Below are positions 23,959-35,236 of a stretch of DNA of 64,000 nt, one piece after another (the stretch's first letter is position 1; every line of letters starts with the position of its first letter). The stretch comes from Pithys albifrons albifrons (taxonomy: Eukaryota; Chordata; Aves; Passeriformes; Thamnophilidae). Position numbers and translations under genes: made by a program. The DNA is taken from positions 1,624,849 through 1,688,848 of the forward strand of contig NC_092472.1 of NCBI RefSeq assembly GCF_047495875.1, read 5' to 3'. Under the pieces are notes generated by a model. That model did no database searches and was not told where the DNA came from. It saw only the letters and a program-made list of their open reading frames with translations.

Positions 23959-25929
23959 TTCTTTAGGAGTTGATCCAGTGGAGGGTCCCCGTGGCCCTCA
24001 GCAGTGGAGCAGTGGCCTTGCCATCCCCCAGGCTCTTGGGGCAGTGCAGAGGATGGGCCATGAGCTCTGCCCACCCCCACTGGCAGCAGGACCGTGCTCT
24101 TTGATCGAGGCTGAAGCTTTTGGCTCTCAGAGCTCCACAGCCCAGAGTGCTGCACACCTACACACCTTGAAAACAAGTGAGGGCCTTGATCTGAAGCCAA
24201 TGGGATATTGTGGTTGGTGCTGTAAAAATACAGATGCTGAGGGCATGAACCTTCACTCACTGTCTTGGAAAAGCACTGAGAACTCAGTCCTGGAATGTGT
24301 TTTCCATGTGGATCAGGTGGCTCCCATGAGAACCTGGGCCTGTCCCAGGATGGGGCTGAATGGAGTTGCATGAAGGTAATGACTCACCAGTCCAAGGATT
24401 TCCTTCCAGCTGAAAGATCCAAATTCTGAATTCTCTCCACAGCTTTTGTTTGGTTTGTGTTTGCTGTTTTTTTCTTTACAAAATACAAGAGAATTCAACA
24501 AACCTCATTAGAGAAACACATTTCTCTTAACTCCCTTACCTTCATTCAATAAAGGTATTAAAAACTATGAGAAAACCCCCAGAAGGTACTACTTGGAATC
24601 CTTTGTGACCCTTTGACCCTATTAGTCTTCACTTGCAGGAAAAAATGAGCCCTGTGGGGAGCCCAGAGAAGATCCAGCAGCAGCTGGAGGAGCATCTTCC
24701 CACAGATACAGGGAAACCAGCCCGGGGGTCTCCAGCTGAGGGGCAGGTGATGGGCACAGAGGCATCAGCTCTTACCCAGAGAAAGCAATGAATAGTCCAG
24801 GGGTAAACCCCTTTAAAGTTCCCAGTGCAGCCCCACAATCTGCTGGGATTCACCAGAGCTGGGGAGATGGAGCCTCCAGGCTCCCCCCAGAAACTGGATC
24901 ACAAAACTAACAGCCACGTGGGACTTTTAAAGCAGATTGTAGTGCCATTCAAAAACAAAACCTGAGTGCTCCGAGCTTTCCCACCCCTGGGAATACCAGC
25001 TTGTTCCTCTGGAACACAGCCACACCCACAGCTCCCCAAAGCCTGGGGGACTCAGTCACTGCAGCCTTTGTGTTTTGGGGCTTTCTGCTGACCATGAGCA
25101 CACTCATCCTTCAACACCAAGCCCATTTGCAAGATTCAGTGAGCTGGCCCAAGGGAGTGCTCACCATTCCCAAATCAGAGCAGGCACACCCTGTCAGGAG
25201 AGCAGGGGAGGCCTGAGGTCCACTGGGAAGAGCTGCTGCCCAGAGCAGAGTGAAACCTTGAACCTGAGGAGGCTCCATTAGCCCCAGGACCCAACAGCAC
25301 CCCTGGCACGTGGCTGAGCATCCCCAGCTGGGCAGAGGCTCAGCCAGCAAAGCCAAAGTCCCTGATCCCGACCCACCTGCTCCTCCCACAGGGAAGGGCC
25401 AGCCCCTCTCAGTGGGAGCCTTACAGAAAAAAAAATAGCATGATGTGGTTGGAAATTAAAAAGCAAACCTTCAAAGGGCTCCTTCAAAGGGAAAAAAAAA
25501 AAGGGAGGAAAATATAAAATTTTCAACTGTGTGAAAAAAAATAGTCAAGAGATACAAACGCATCTCCCTTTATTTACACTGGTCTGTGCCAAGGAAAAGA
25601 TGAAATCCCATTCCTCAAATCATCCTGACAAGGAAAACTGCTTCTCCCTCAGCCTGAGCCCTGTCTCCAGATAACAGCAGGGCCACCCAGCCAGGCTGGT
25701 CCCCGCCCTGGGCAGCAGGGACAGGACAGCCCTGTCACCCCTGGGAGCTGCCAGGAACAAGGGAGGCCATTCCCACACAGACACACCTCCCATCACCTGC
25801 TAGAGCCAAGCAGTGCCTGTGGGCACTCCAGATCCAGGAAGAGTGGGAATGTCTCACAGCTTGTTCTCCATGCCAGAGGGAAACATTTCCAGAGTGGGCA
25901 CTCACTGCCATCAACTCCTTCTGCTGCTG
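23959..25929. other. Intergenic, nothing recognised
   Basis: No repeat family or exon is recognised. Short A-rich runs occur at 25427-25515. Confidence 0.55.
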
Positions 25930-26530
25930 GCACAGGATATCCTGAGTGGGAAGGGACTCATAAGGATCATCCAATCCAACCCCTGGCCCTGCACAGGACC
26001 ATCCCCGAGTAACCCCCTGTGCCCCAGAGCATCATCCAGACACTCCTGGAGCTCTGGCAGCCTTGGGGCTGTGCCCACTGCCCTGGGGAGCCTGGTCAGT
26101 GCCCACCACCCTCTGGGGGAAAAGCCTTTTCCTGAGATCCAAACTAACCCTCTTCTGACTCTCTCCATCAGCTCCATGTCCTTCCTGTGCTGGCCCCAGG
26201 GCTGGAGGCAGCTCTGCAGGTGGGGTCTCACCTGAGGGGGCAGAGGGGCACAATCCCCCCTGCCCTGCTGCCCACCCTGTGGGACCAGCCCAGGACACAG
26301 GGGGTTCTGGGCTGGGCCATGTCCAGCCTCTCCCCCACCAGTCCCCCAAGTCCTTCTCCCCAGGGCTGCTCCATCTGCTCATCCCCAGCCTGGATTGATC
26401 CCAGGGATTGCCCCAACCCAGGGGCAGCTCCAGCACTTGGCCTTGTTAAACCCACAGGCCACTTCCTGAGCTTCTCCAGGTCCCTCTGAATGGCATCTGG
26501 TTCTTCAGGAGTGGCCACCTGAGCCATCAG
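25930..26530 (-). mobile_element. CR1 LINE fragment
   Basis: Reversed CR1: plus text 'gatatcctgagtgggaaggg', ccctggccctgcacagg, 'cactgccctggggagcctgg' and gctggccccagggctgg. The 3' end is at 25930. Its mid-part mirrors the 23405 copy. Confidence 0.9.
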
Positions 26531-27124
26531 AGCAGGAGACAAGTGTGCAAGTGCTCAGCACCTGCCTTCCTGTGCCACCAGGCCTGTTTGGGTCCCAGTT
26601 ACTCCCCAGTTGCCACTCACTGCCTCAGTCCAGAAGGAGTTGAGGGTAAACCAACATTTTACCACACACCTCAGCCCTGAGCTGCCCTGGCTTGGGGCAG
26701 TTGCTTCCACCTGATTCCAAGAATGGTTTCAAAAGCTTTGCTCATGCAGCCTGCACAAGTAACAGATCTGAGATTCCCTTCTAGGAGCTGGGTCACACTG
26801 GTCACCTTCAGGACACCCCCCTCATGCCCTCTGTTCCCCAAACCCTCCTGTGCCACTTGCTGTGGTTCCCACACCACACCCTGTTCTCTGCAGAGGGACC
26901 CACAGCCCCCTCAGCCCCCCTTGTTTCATGGGGCCTGGTTTGCTGTTCCCTTTTCAGCTGCCACCTGTTGTGTTCTTACCTGTGCAATGAAGACCAGAGC
27001 ACCCAAAGGACACTCCCCTGCAGCTCCTGGGTGGGTTTGGAGGCACAGAGCCCCAGCAGCACAGGAACAGCCCCACACGGTGCCCCACAGCCCAAGGGCA
27101 GACACAGCCTCCTCACCCGAGGTG
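26531..27124. other. Intergenic, nothing recognised
   Basis: C-rich unique sequence with no supported gene. Confidence 0.5.
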
Positions 27125-27580
27125 CTCTCAGAATCCCAGAATCCCTGAGGCTGGAAAAGCCCTGTCAGTCCACTGACCCCACCCTGTGCCCAATGCCCAC
27201 CTTGGCAAAGCCCTCCCAGCCCATGGAGCCCACCCTCTGCCCAATGCCCACCTTGGCAAAGCCCTCCCAGCCCATGGAGCCCACCCTCTGCCCAATGCCC
27301 ACCTTGGCAAAGCCCTCCCAGCCCATGGAGCCCACCCTGTGCCCGATGCCCACCTTGGCAAAGCCCTCCCAGCCCATGGAGCCCACCCTCTGCCCAATGC
27401 CCACCTTGGCAAAGCCCTCCCAGCCCATGGAGCCCACCCTGTGCCTGATGCCCACCTTGTCCCACAGCCCAGAGCACTGAGTGCCACGGCCAGTCCTGCC
27501 TTGGGCACCTCCAGGGCTGGGCACTCCAAACCGCCCTGGGCAGCCCCTGCCAGTGCCTGACCACCCTCTTCCAACACTCA
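27125..27580 (-). mobile_element. CR1 LINE 3' fragment carrying an internal minisatellite
   Basis: Plus text opens with the reversed CR1 3' end ('tcagaatcccagaatccctg', aggctggaaaagccc) and closes with reversed body (agtgccacggccag, ctccagggctgggcactcc, cagtgcctgaccaccctctt). Between them the segment at 27180-27470 has been amplified in 51-bp steps. Confidence 0.85.
27180..27470. repeat. 51-bp minisatellite, 5.6 copies
   Basis: Unit starts (caatgcccac, cgatgcccac or tgatgcccac) lie at 27191, 27242, 27293, 27344, 27395 and 27446, exactly 51 bp apart. As 51 is a multiple of 3, frames on both strands stay open through the array (17-residue repeats). The single-copy form is present in reverse in the CR1 at 46609-46665. 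Confidence 0.97.
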
Positions 27581-29059
27581 AGCCAGCACAGAGCAGGGCA
27601 GGGATGGCTCCCACACCATCCCCAGGCAGCCCTGGCAGGGTGGGAAGGGCTTGGCAGCAGATGCTGGGCCTGAGCCAGAGACCCCACTGCCTGCAGGGGC
27701 CAATGGACCGGACCTGCCCCAGACCTGCCCTCCTTGCCCAATGCTCCCAACCTTTGGTGGGAGGAGAGAGTCCAAAGGGGCCTCAAATCCCAGCAGCGTG
27801 GGTGGAGCACACAGCAGAGGTGGCTTCACAGCTTCACTGGGAACCTCCCTGGTGGGAATGAACACACAACTGTTAAAAAGGCTGCAACTGCAAGAAAAAC
27901 CCCCAAAAAAACTCCAAAACCAAAGGCCACCCAGGGAAGGTGGAATGTTAAAGCTGGACCTCAAGGTTTATACTGCAGATCTATCACTGGGCTTTTACAG
28001 ATTATTTGCATAACTATACCCAGCAAGACCTTCCCTTCTCTTCAAGAGCCCAGTGAGGCTGCACTTTTACTGTGCCCTTCTGGCAGGAAACAGGAGGTTT
28101 GACTCCTCCCCCTGAGAACAGCCCCAACCCGAGCAGCAGCAACACGGCTTTGAAACTCTTACCCAGTGCTAGAGAGGGTCCAGATTAGAAAGGACTCTGT
28201 GTTAGAGGCATTCCAGGGACTGGATTTGCCAACACTGAGCAGAACTGGGGTCATGCTCTTGCCACATTTCAGGTCAGTGCTCCCAACAGACCCCTCACCA
28301 AACCTTCGGGAGAAGCTCACTGTGACCCCCATGGCTGGCACACAGAGCCAGCCCAAGCACCACAGCACGAGGGTTTGACAAGAGATTGTCACCCCCCACT
28401 GCCCTTGGACCTGACCAGAACAAACCAGCCCAGTCCTGGCCAGTGCCCCCATGGCAGAGGAGCTGCACCAGGGGCCACCTCTGGTCAGGAATGAACAGGA
28501 GCAACTCACCACACAGAGGCAGGAACTTCTCAAACTGTTTGAAAGCAAACTCACAAATAAACTACTGAGCAGGGGTAGAGGGCACAGATGAGAACTTGGA
28601 ATCCCTTGTCTCCCCAGTCACATTAGCTAAAGAAAACCCCAGACAAAACTTTGCCTGAGTCAGAGCGAGCCCTGGAAGGCTCTTCCTCTGCACAGGGCTC
28701 AGGGCATGGACAGGTTGCTTTGACAAGCAAGGAGATGAGTAATATTGTAAAAATTCTATTTGCATTCTTGATAAAGTAAGAAGTTCCTGGGCTGTTCCTC
28801 TGGAGGCAGAGGTGCTGCAGCCAGGGGGGTCCAGCACCTCTGCCATGGGGGAATGAGCTCAGCTCCCTTTTTCACTGCAGCCTCCCAGCAGAGGGAAGGG
28901 AAACACCAGCTCACACCACCCTCACCAGGGCAGAGCTGGGCCACAGCACACATGGTTGGACTCCAAATGCTTTGGCCTGGCAGTCCTGTGCCCTCCACTG
29001 GGCACCAGCACCCACACACTCACCACTATGGTGAGCCAGAACAGCTGCACCTGAGTTTG
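27581..29059. other. Intergenic, nothing recognised
   Basis: Unique sequence downstream of the FBXW11 3' end. No exon, RNA gene or repeat family is seen. Confidence 0.5.
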
Positions 29060-29190
29060 TAACACAGAGTGGGGTGGGTTGGAAGGGACCTTAAAGCTCA
29101 TCCTGTCCCACTCCCTGCCATGGGCAGGAACACCTTCCACTAACCCAGGTTGCTCCAAGCCCTGTCCAGCCTGGCCTTGACTCATCCATG
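29060..29190 (-). mobile_element. CR1 LINE 3' fragment, just past FBXW11 poly(A) site
   Basis: Plus text 'tgggttggaagggaccttaa', agctcatcctgtcccactcc, gttgctccaagccctgtccagcctggcc is the reversed CR1 3' end. It starts about 45 bp beyond the predicted FBXW11 cleavage site, in the same orientation as the gene. Confidence 0.88.
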
Positions 29191-29254
29191 GGACCAAGGG
29201 TTGGTTAGACAACATCACTCATCCATTCATTTGACAAATTAAGTTCAAACTTTT

Positions 29255-29260
29255 TTTATT
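29255..29260 (-). promoter_or_regulatory. FBXW11: FBXW11 distal polyadenylation signal AATAAA
   Basis: The plus strand reads tttatt, so the minus strand is AATAAA. The minus strand continues into GU-rich sequence (GAGTGATGTTGTC) around 29225-29210. This is the last canonical signal before the downstream CR1 at 29190. Confidence 0.65.
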
Positions 29261-30884
29261 AAGCACATTCCACAGTACAAAGCTTTAGATCATGAACGAT
29301 ATCTGTACAATTTAACAGTTTCAAGAAGCTGTTCATACACCAACTTTCCAAACAGATAATTGGCAAACATAATTACAAGTTAGAATTAGACTATCCCAGT
29401 GCTTTGAAACATTAATATCGCAGTAATGTACAGTTGCTCAGTTATGGTTAGCAAAACAAAGTCCAGAGTGCAGCCAGGATCACTACCATGAATCCCAGGA
29501 GTCGAGTTCCTTGGGTGCCAATCACAAAAGTCCACTGCTATGTTACACAAAGCACAAAGAAGTTTAGACTGCATGTTCAAATACCATTATCTCCCAAGGA
29601 AAAACGGGAATTGAAATCTTACACATGCATTTTAACAAAAGGACTCCGCTCTTCGGAAACAAATACCTTTTATTTCAGGGCTGCAACAGATTTCTCTTTT
29701 CAGCCAGTTTAATATTAAAGCTGTTAGATGAGAAGGGTAAAGTAAGACACTTGCACGAACTACTGCCAAGCTTACCAAGAAGTGATCTTAGGGACGCTCA
29801 GGGCGTTGGATCTGCCGCCCCTGAGCACATTCGGTCATGTCGATGGAAAGACCATGGAAGTGGGAGTTTAACTGGGGAAGGACCCCCTTCAGCTGCACCC
29901 CTGGGGGCTCTGGTGCCCCTGGGAACTCTGGTGCCCCCTCCCATCCATGCTCTCCGAGCTCTCTCCTCGCAGCTCCGGGGGCTCTCCCAGAGGGTCCCAC
30001 TGGAGCGGGGCTCAGCATGGCACGGGCATAGCCCTGGCTGTACCAGAGGGATGCAAACTCAACACACTCTGCCAGAGGACACGGAGAACACGGGACACAC
30101 ACAGGGCCAGAGGAACGCCAGGACATTCCTGTGCCAGGACATTCCTGTGCCAGCACAGCACCCCGGGCACAGGGCAGGGCATGCCGGGCTCCAGTGGCAG
30201 AGCAGCCTCAGGGCTGGTGCCCACGGAACAGCCACACCTGCATTTATCCATTCTCATCCCAACCCAAAGAAAATGCAGCTGCACAGCCCCACAGACCAGA
30301 GGGGAGACAAGGAGAACTTCAGAAACAATGGAGTTTCTAACAAAACCATGCTAATGAGGAACCAGGACGTGGTCACAGCGCATTGCTATGGAAAACCAGC
30401 ACGGGAATGAGCACAGGAGCCAGGCTGGAAGGGACCTCCACTCCACCAGAAGGAAGTGTTACAAACCAAACATAAATAACTGTAACTTTGGCCCATGGTA
30501 ACTTCTCCACTGAGCAGCCAAACTAATGCTACCGAAGGGCACCAGCAGGGGCCTGGGACCCGCCGGTGTCAAAGACAGACATCTGCAAATACCACGGCAC
30601 AAAAATATAAGATACAGAACATAAATTAAACCATTTTTAATTTTTAAAAAGTTTAGAAATTACATTTTAAAATATGTAGTTCCCATTAAAAAAAAAAAAC
30701 AAAAAACAACAAAACCCCAAAAAACAACTAATGAATACTGAAAACCTCTTTTTGCAGAGAAAATGTCTAAGTAATTCATGTCCCCACCAGTGCCACAGTC
30801 AGGACATCCTGCTGCCAAGTGCTACCACATTCTGTGTTAGTGTGTAGTGTCAGGAAATCCTGACTCTGGCACCAGAGGTTTTTG

Positions 30885-30903
30885 TATGTACATCATATCT
30901 ACA
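30885..30903 (-). promoter_or_regulatory. Tandem Pumilio response elements in FBXW11 3'UTR
   Basis: On the transcript strand the 19 nt read UGUAGAUA, UGA, UGUACAUA: two perfect UGUANAUA octamers three bases apart. PUM1/2 proteins bind this motif and promote deadenylation and decay. Whether they act here is inference. Confidence 0.55.
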
Positions 30904-32964
30904 TGCTTACACAGTATCTGAAATGAGGCAAGCACACATGGGGAGGGGTTACTACAGCAAACATTGGGAAGCGCAGGATGGCTGAGTACAGAGCACAGGG
31001 AAAAGGAAAAGACAGAGCTATACAACTAGTTCAGATAACCTAGCCTGAATTACAGGGAATCTTTAATTTAAAAGAAATATTGGTGCAGAAACGAGTAAAC
31101 TGTCATCCAAAAATATTACTGAGCAAATCAGAAATATTTCTAAGAGTCCAACGTACACTCCTATGAACAGAACGGGCTCTGAACTGGCATGAGGAACACC
31201 TAAAGGACAGTGGTGACTGGAAAGCAAAGCTCTGTACATTCTGGGCATGTGTTTGGCACCCAAATTTCACTGGAGAATGTTTTTTTTCTTTAAAGTCAGA
31301 CAAAAGTGCAAAGCAATATAAATTAGGCCAAGTCCTTTCTTGACTTCTGATTTATTTCTGAAAAACAAGCCATCAGAGTTCAGTTTCTAGGGACAATTTA
31401 CATGTGAAGCTTTGGATTTCTCACGGCAGGGAGGGACAGGCTTCTGAAACTCATCTACTCCAAGTCAGTGAATTTGTAGCAAATTCAAAGACGACCACTG
31501 AGAGCAGGAAAGATTAAGAAATTTAGATAGAGAATTGTGCTGCTTTGCATCTACACAGCATCTAGAACCAATTCTGACTTTAGCTGTCAATCAACATCTT
31601 CAGGCATGTAGTAGCCAAAAATCCAGTAGTTCAAGACTGTGGAACCCTGAAAAAGACAAAAGACAAGTGAACTGAGAGAAGGCACAAATCAAACAGCACC
31701 CAGAGGTGGGCAGGCCCTCCCCATCCTTTGCTGCAGGTAAAAGGGAGCAGGTGACACTGTGCAGCCCATCCAGGGGTGCTCACTGTGAACATGGCCCTTG
31801 CTCCAGGGGAGGGGCACTCCAGGCACTCTGTGCTGTGGGACATGCCCTGAATTCCATGGAGCAAGAGCCAGGCTCTCCAGGGCACCAGTCCTCGGGGTCA
31901 CCCAAGGCTGGCAGTGTTCTCACATGTGTGAGAGTCAAACCCCACCTGGGCACTGACCCCCTGCTCAGGTCACTGAACCTCAAACACTGTTTGCTCCAAC
32001 AGTGACCCACAACTGCCCTTTGCTCCTCACACTGCACAGAGTTCTGCACAGGAGGAAAGTTCAGATGCTTCAATACATGCAAAGCTTTTAAGAGAACAGA
32101 CACAATACTCGAATTCTTTGAGATTTTGGTGACCTTTTTCAGCCCAGTGACTCCCTCATCAGCCTGGAGGCTGTGCAAGTTCTGAGTGGAAATAAATCTC
32201 AGCTTTGATTGTACCTGCCACTTCCCAAAACCATTTTTATGGACGAGGCAGAACTTCCCTCTTCTGATACGAAATTCCCATGAAAGGTTAAAACCTCCTT
32301 AGGCACTTCCCCTTGATCCTTTCCCCCAGCCCAAAGCCTAATGCTTAATATAAGAATATTAGACTATCATATGGTAACAATTGTTATCATGTTACAGTAA
32401 ACAACAGGAATTCAACAGAATGCAATAAAACTCTCACAGCCAATTGCCAGGACTGTCAAAAATGATCCATTTTGAAGAGGCCTCACATTGCAAAGCCTGT
32501 AAAAACGTGTACAGGGCTGCTTCAAAATTCAGAAGATTGTAATGTTTGAAAGCATATAAAACAGTTTCATTAAATGTCATAATGAAATATTAGCTGTTTG
32601 ACCATGATTTTTTGTAGATTTATGGTTTTTGGATTCTGAAGTCAGACAAACTTGTCAAAAAGTGACATCACAGCATCTCTCTTGGAGAGGAAACAGCTAT
32701 TGAGGGACTGTCATTGCCAACACAACTCCCAGGATATGGGGCTGTGGGTTGCAGCTGTGTGTCATGGGACAAGCCAGACTGAGCTGTGCAGAACTGTCAA
32801 GTGTGCAGAATTGGAACTGCAGAACACCCTGCCAAAGGCATTTCATATTCCACTGGCAAATCCCAGTGCAGGGGGTTGGGTGGGCCACGTGGCAAGAGCC
32901 CCACACCAGCATAGGGCTAGTCAAGTGAATCGATGTGCATTTTATTCAACTCCTAATGACACTG

Positions 32965-33215
32965 GCTGGAGCTTTGTCAGAGGGTTAGGCTGGATGTCAG
33001 GAAAAGGCTCTTCCCCTGAGGGTGGTGGGCACTGACCAGGCTCCCCAGGGCAGTGGACACAGCCCTGAGGCTGACCGAGCTCCGAGGGCTTGATGACCCT
33101 CTCAGGGACAGGGAATGGGGTGGGATTCTTGGGGTGTCCCGTGCTGGGCCAGGAGTGGGACTGGAACATCCTGGTGGGGTCCTTCCCACTCAGGATATTC
33201 TGTGATTCTTTGGTG
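32965..33215 (+). mobile_element. CR1 LINE 3' fragment in FBXW11 3'UTR intron
   Basis: 'ggatgtcaggaaaaggctct', ggtggtgggcactgaccagg, 'cactcaggatattctgtgat' end. It is antisense to FBXW11. Confidence 0.9.
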
Positions 33216-35047
33216 CTTCAAACACACTATGTGTACCTCTTCCATGCATCAAAGCTGACAAAAAAAGAAGCCCAATACATTTCTGTAATTTAAGAAAAGA
33301 TTTCATCCATCTCAACAAGTTAAGAGAAGCAGGCACTGGCACAGGGACTGGAAGATACAGGGAGTCTGTTCCTAAATGCAGCCTGTTCTATCTGCCTGAA
33401 AAGGCAAGAAAAATAAAAAGCAGAATTACTCAGAAAGGAGGCAAGGAAGTTTTTCATTGAGAGGGAAAAATACTCAGCTTCAACAAGCCTTGGAGTTCCC
33501 CCAGCAGCAGCTCTCCCAGGTCTGGACCCAGTGGCACGAAGCCAATGGCAGGGGCAGGACAGAGTCCCTGGGGACAGACCAGTGACAGCACCGAGCCATC
33601 CACAACAGGGATCACGTGTGTCCTCTGGGACCCAAGAGCATGAGGGAGGCACTGCTGGAGGACCTGCCCCTCTGGGGAGGTTGAGTTCCCTCCCACGGAG
33701 TTGTGTTTTCAGACAGTCCCCACCCTGTACACACACTCAGCTCAGCAGTTGGGCCTTTCCAGGGGCCTGCTGTCCCTCTGGGATGAGCAAGGCCATGAGT
33801 GCCACTAAACCACCCCTGCAGCAGAGGCCTTACAATGTGGGTTTAGGGGAAAGTTTAAATGGGATTCTGCACATGGCTCATCCTCACATTAGACTTCTTT
33901 CTTAATTGTGGGCCTGATTACATGGATAATTACAGGCTCAGGCAGGGGCAGCTGCCTTGGCTTTTTCTACAATGAGCAGAGTTCAGCAGCAGGGAAGGCA
34001 GCCAATGCTTCCCCAGGAATGCTTACAGGTGAAAAGAAACTCATTTTCAAGCAGGAGCATCTCAAAATACACCTTCACAAGGGAAAGTATTTCCTAGCCA
34101 GAAGCAGAGATCCTACAGGAGTGGAAAAACCTGAGGAACACATTGCCACAGCAGGGCCAAATGTATCCATCCAGATAATGAAAATCTATTCTTAGTGAAG
34201 ACAGGGAGAGCTTTTCACATCCTGTCTAAGCAAAGCACTATCTGCTTCACCCTGTTGGGGCAATGCCACTCCTCCTCCTGCTGTGGTGTCTCCAATGCCT
34301 TGGGAGCATCCAGGCTGGCACTGGCAGAGACTGCTCTGCTCTGGAGAGGCAGTGCCTGTGTTTGCAAGTCCCAGCACTCACAGCTATGTACAGTTTGAAG
34401 CTCAACTGCTGGCACAGATGACCTAAGGAAAAGAATCCACAGTCCCAACAAAGGGAGCTACAGCAGAACCTTCACCCACCAGGCTTTGAGCACCAACTGG
34501 GACTGACTGGCAGGAAAAGGGAAACAAAACAGGCTGAGTTCCTGGGCACCAGTTTGGACAGCTCTGAGCTGTCATGGTGCCCAACATGATGTGATGTCAG
34601 GCTCTGAGAGCTTCCTCTGCTCCCTGTGGTGCTCACAGAACTGCTTGTTCCTGGTCAGCACTTGGTCAAGGGGCCTGCACAGGCTCAGATCCTGCAGAGG
34701 CACCACAGCCTTCCACAATGAGCAGGTGCACAGGGAACTCTGAACTGCTCCAAGGGCATGGGATAGTTGGAATACCTGTGCCAAGTCCCCTCAGTTCCCA
34801 AGAATGCTGTGAATACGTAACAGCTTTCTACAAAATGTCTGAAGTACCCAGTCACAAAGAGCAGGGTGAGAGAACAGGACCTGCTGAAGTGTGACCACCC
34901 AAAGACTAGACAGGGAAAGAAGTGGCATGAACAGGCTTCATTTGCTTCAGGAACCTTCATCTTGCTGTTTTGACTAAGCCAACTGGCAGGCAGAGGGCGT
35001 ATTTTAGATATTTATAACATCCAATAAAAGGAGGGAGCTTTCCTTAC
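33216..35047. other. Unique part of FBXW11 3'UTR intron
   Basis: I recognise no repeat or alternative coding exon between the CR1 fragment and the last coding exon. Confidence 0.5.
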
Positions 35048-35236
35048 CTTCTGAGGGCAGTAAAGTGCAGACTGTTATCTGGAGATGTAAGTGTATGTTC
35101 TAGATGGAGAGCGGGTCTCGTTCTGGGCACTCGGTGGCACATTTAAGAAATCCCAAATCAGAATTGTATCGTCATGGGAACTACTAATGATCTGAAATTC
35201 ATCAAACTGGAGCCTAAAGACACGTCCTGAATGTTC
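35048..35236 (-). CDS. FBXW11: FBXW11 last coding exon with stop codon
   Basis: The acceptor TTGCTCACAG precedes 35236. Coding 35236-35075 reads [53 protein letters not shown] and stop TAA at 35077-35075. It closes the seventh WD blade; the Arg residues of SGRVFR contact the degron in beta-TrCP1. A good donor (AAG followed by GTAAGG) at 35047 lies only 27 nt past the stop, so the remaining 3'UTR is spliced from another exon. Confidence 0.96.

Larger units (their letters stand above)
29235..31646 (-). other. FBXW11: FBXW11 3'UTR terminal exon
   Basis: A strong minus-strand acceptor (TTGTCTTTTTCAG) sits just above 31646, and an AATAAA polyadenylation signal lies at 29260-29255. Cleavage about 20 nt later would end the transcript near 29235, with GU-rich sequence following. 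The roughly 2.4-kb block is free of CR1, unlike all flanking DNA, which supports its being transcribed and constrained. Earlier AATAAA motifs at 31356-31351 and 29673-29668 could give shorter 3'UTRs. Exon linkage to 35048 is inferred from splice signals and has not been shown by transcript data. Confidence 0.72.
31647..35047 (-). other. FBXW11: FBXW11 3'UTR intron
   Basis: This 3.4-kb intron between the stop-codon exon and the terminal 3'UTR exon has donor GTAAGG and acceptor TTTTTCAG. It contains one CR1 fragment (32965-33215) in the opposite orientation and otherwise unique sequence. Because the splice junction lies 27 nt past the stop, it falls inside the roughly 50-nt limit that avoids nonsense-mediated decay. 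Confidence 0.7.

Noticed and set aside
26926..27810. 294-codon minus open frame and 218-codon plus open frame
   Set aside because: Both pass through the 51-bp minisatellite inside a CR1; the repeated peptide is a direct consequence of a period divisible by three.
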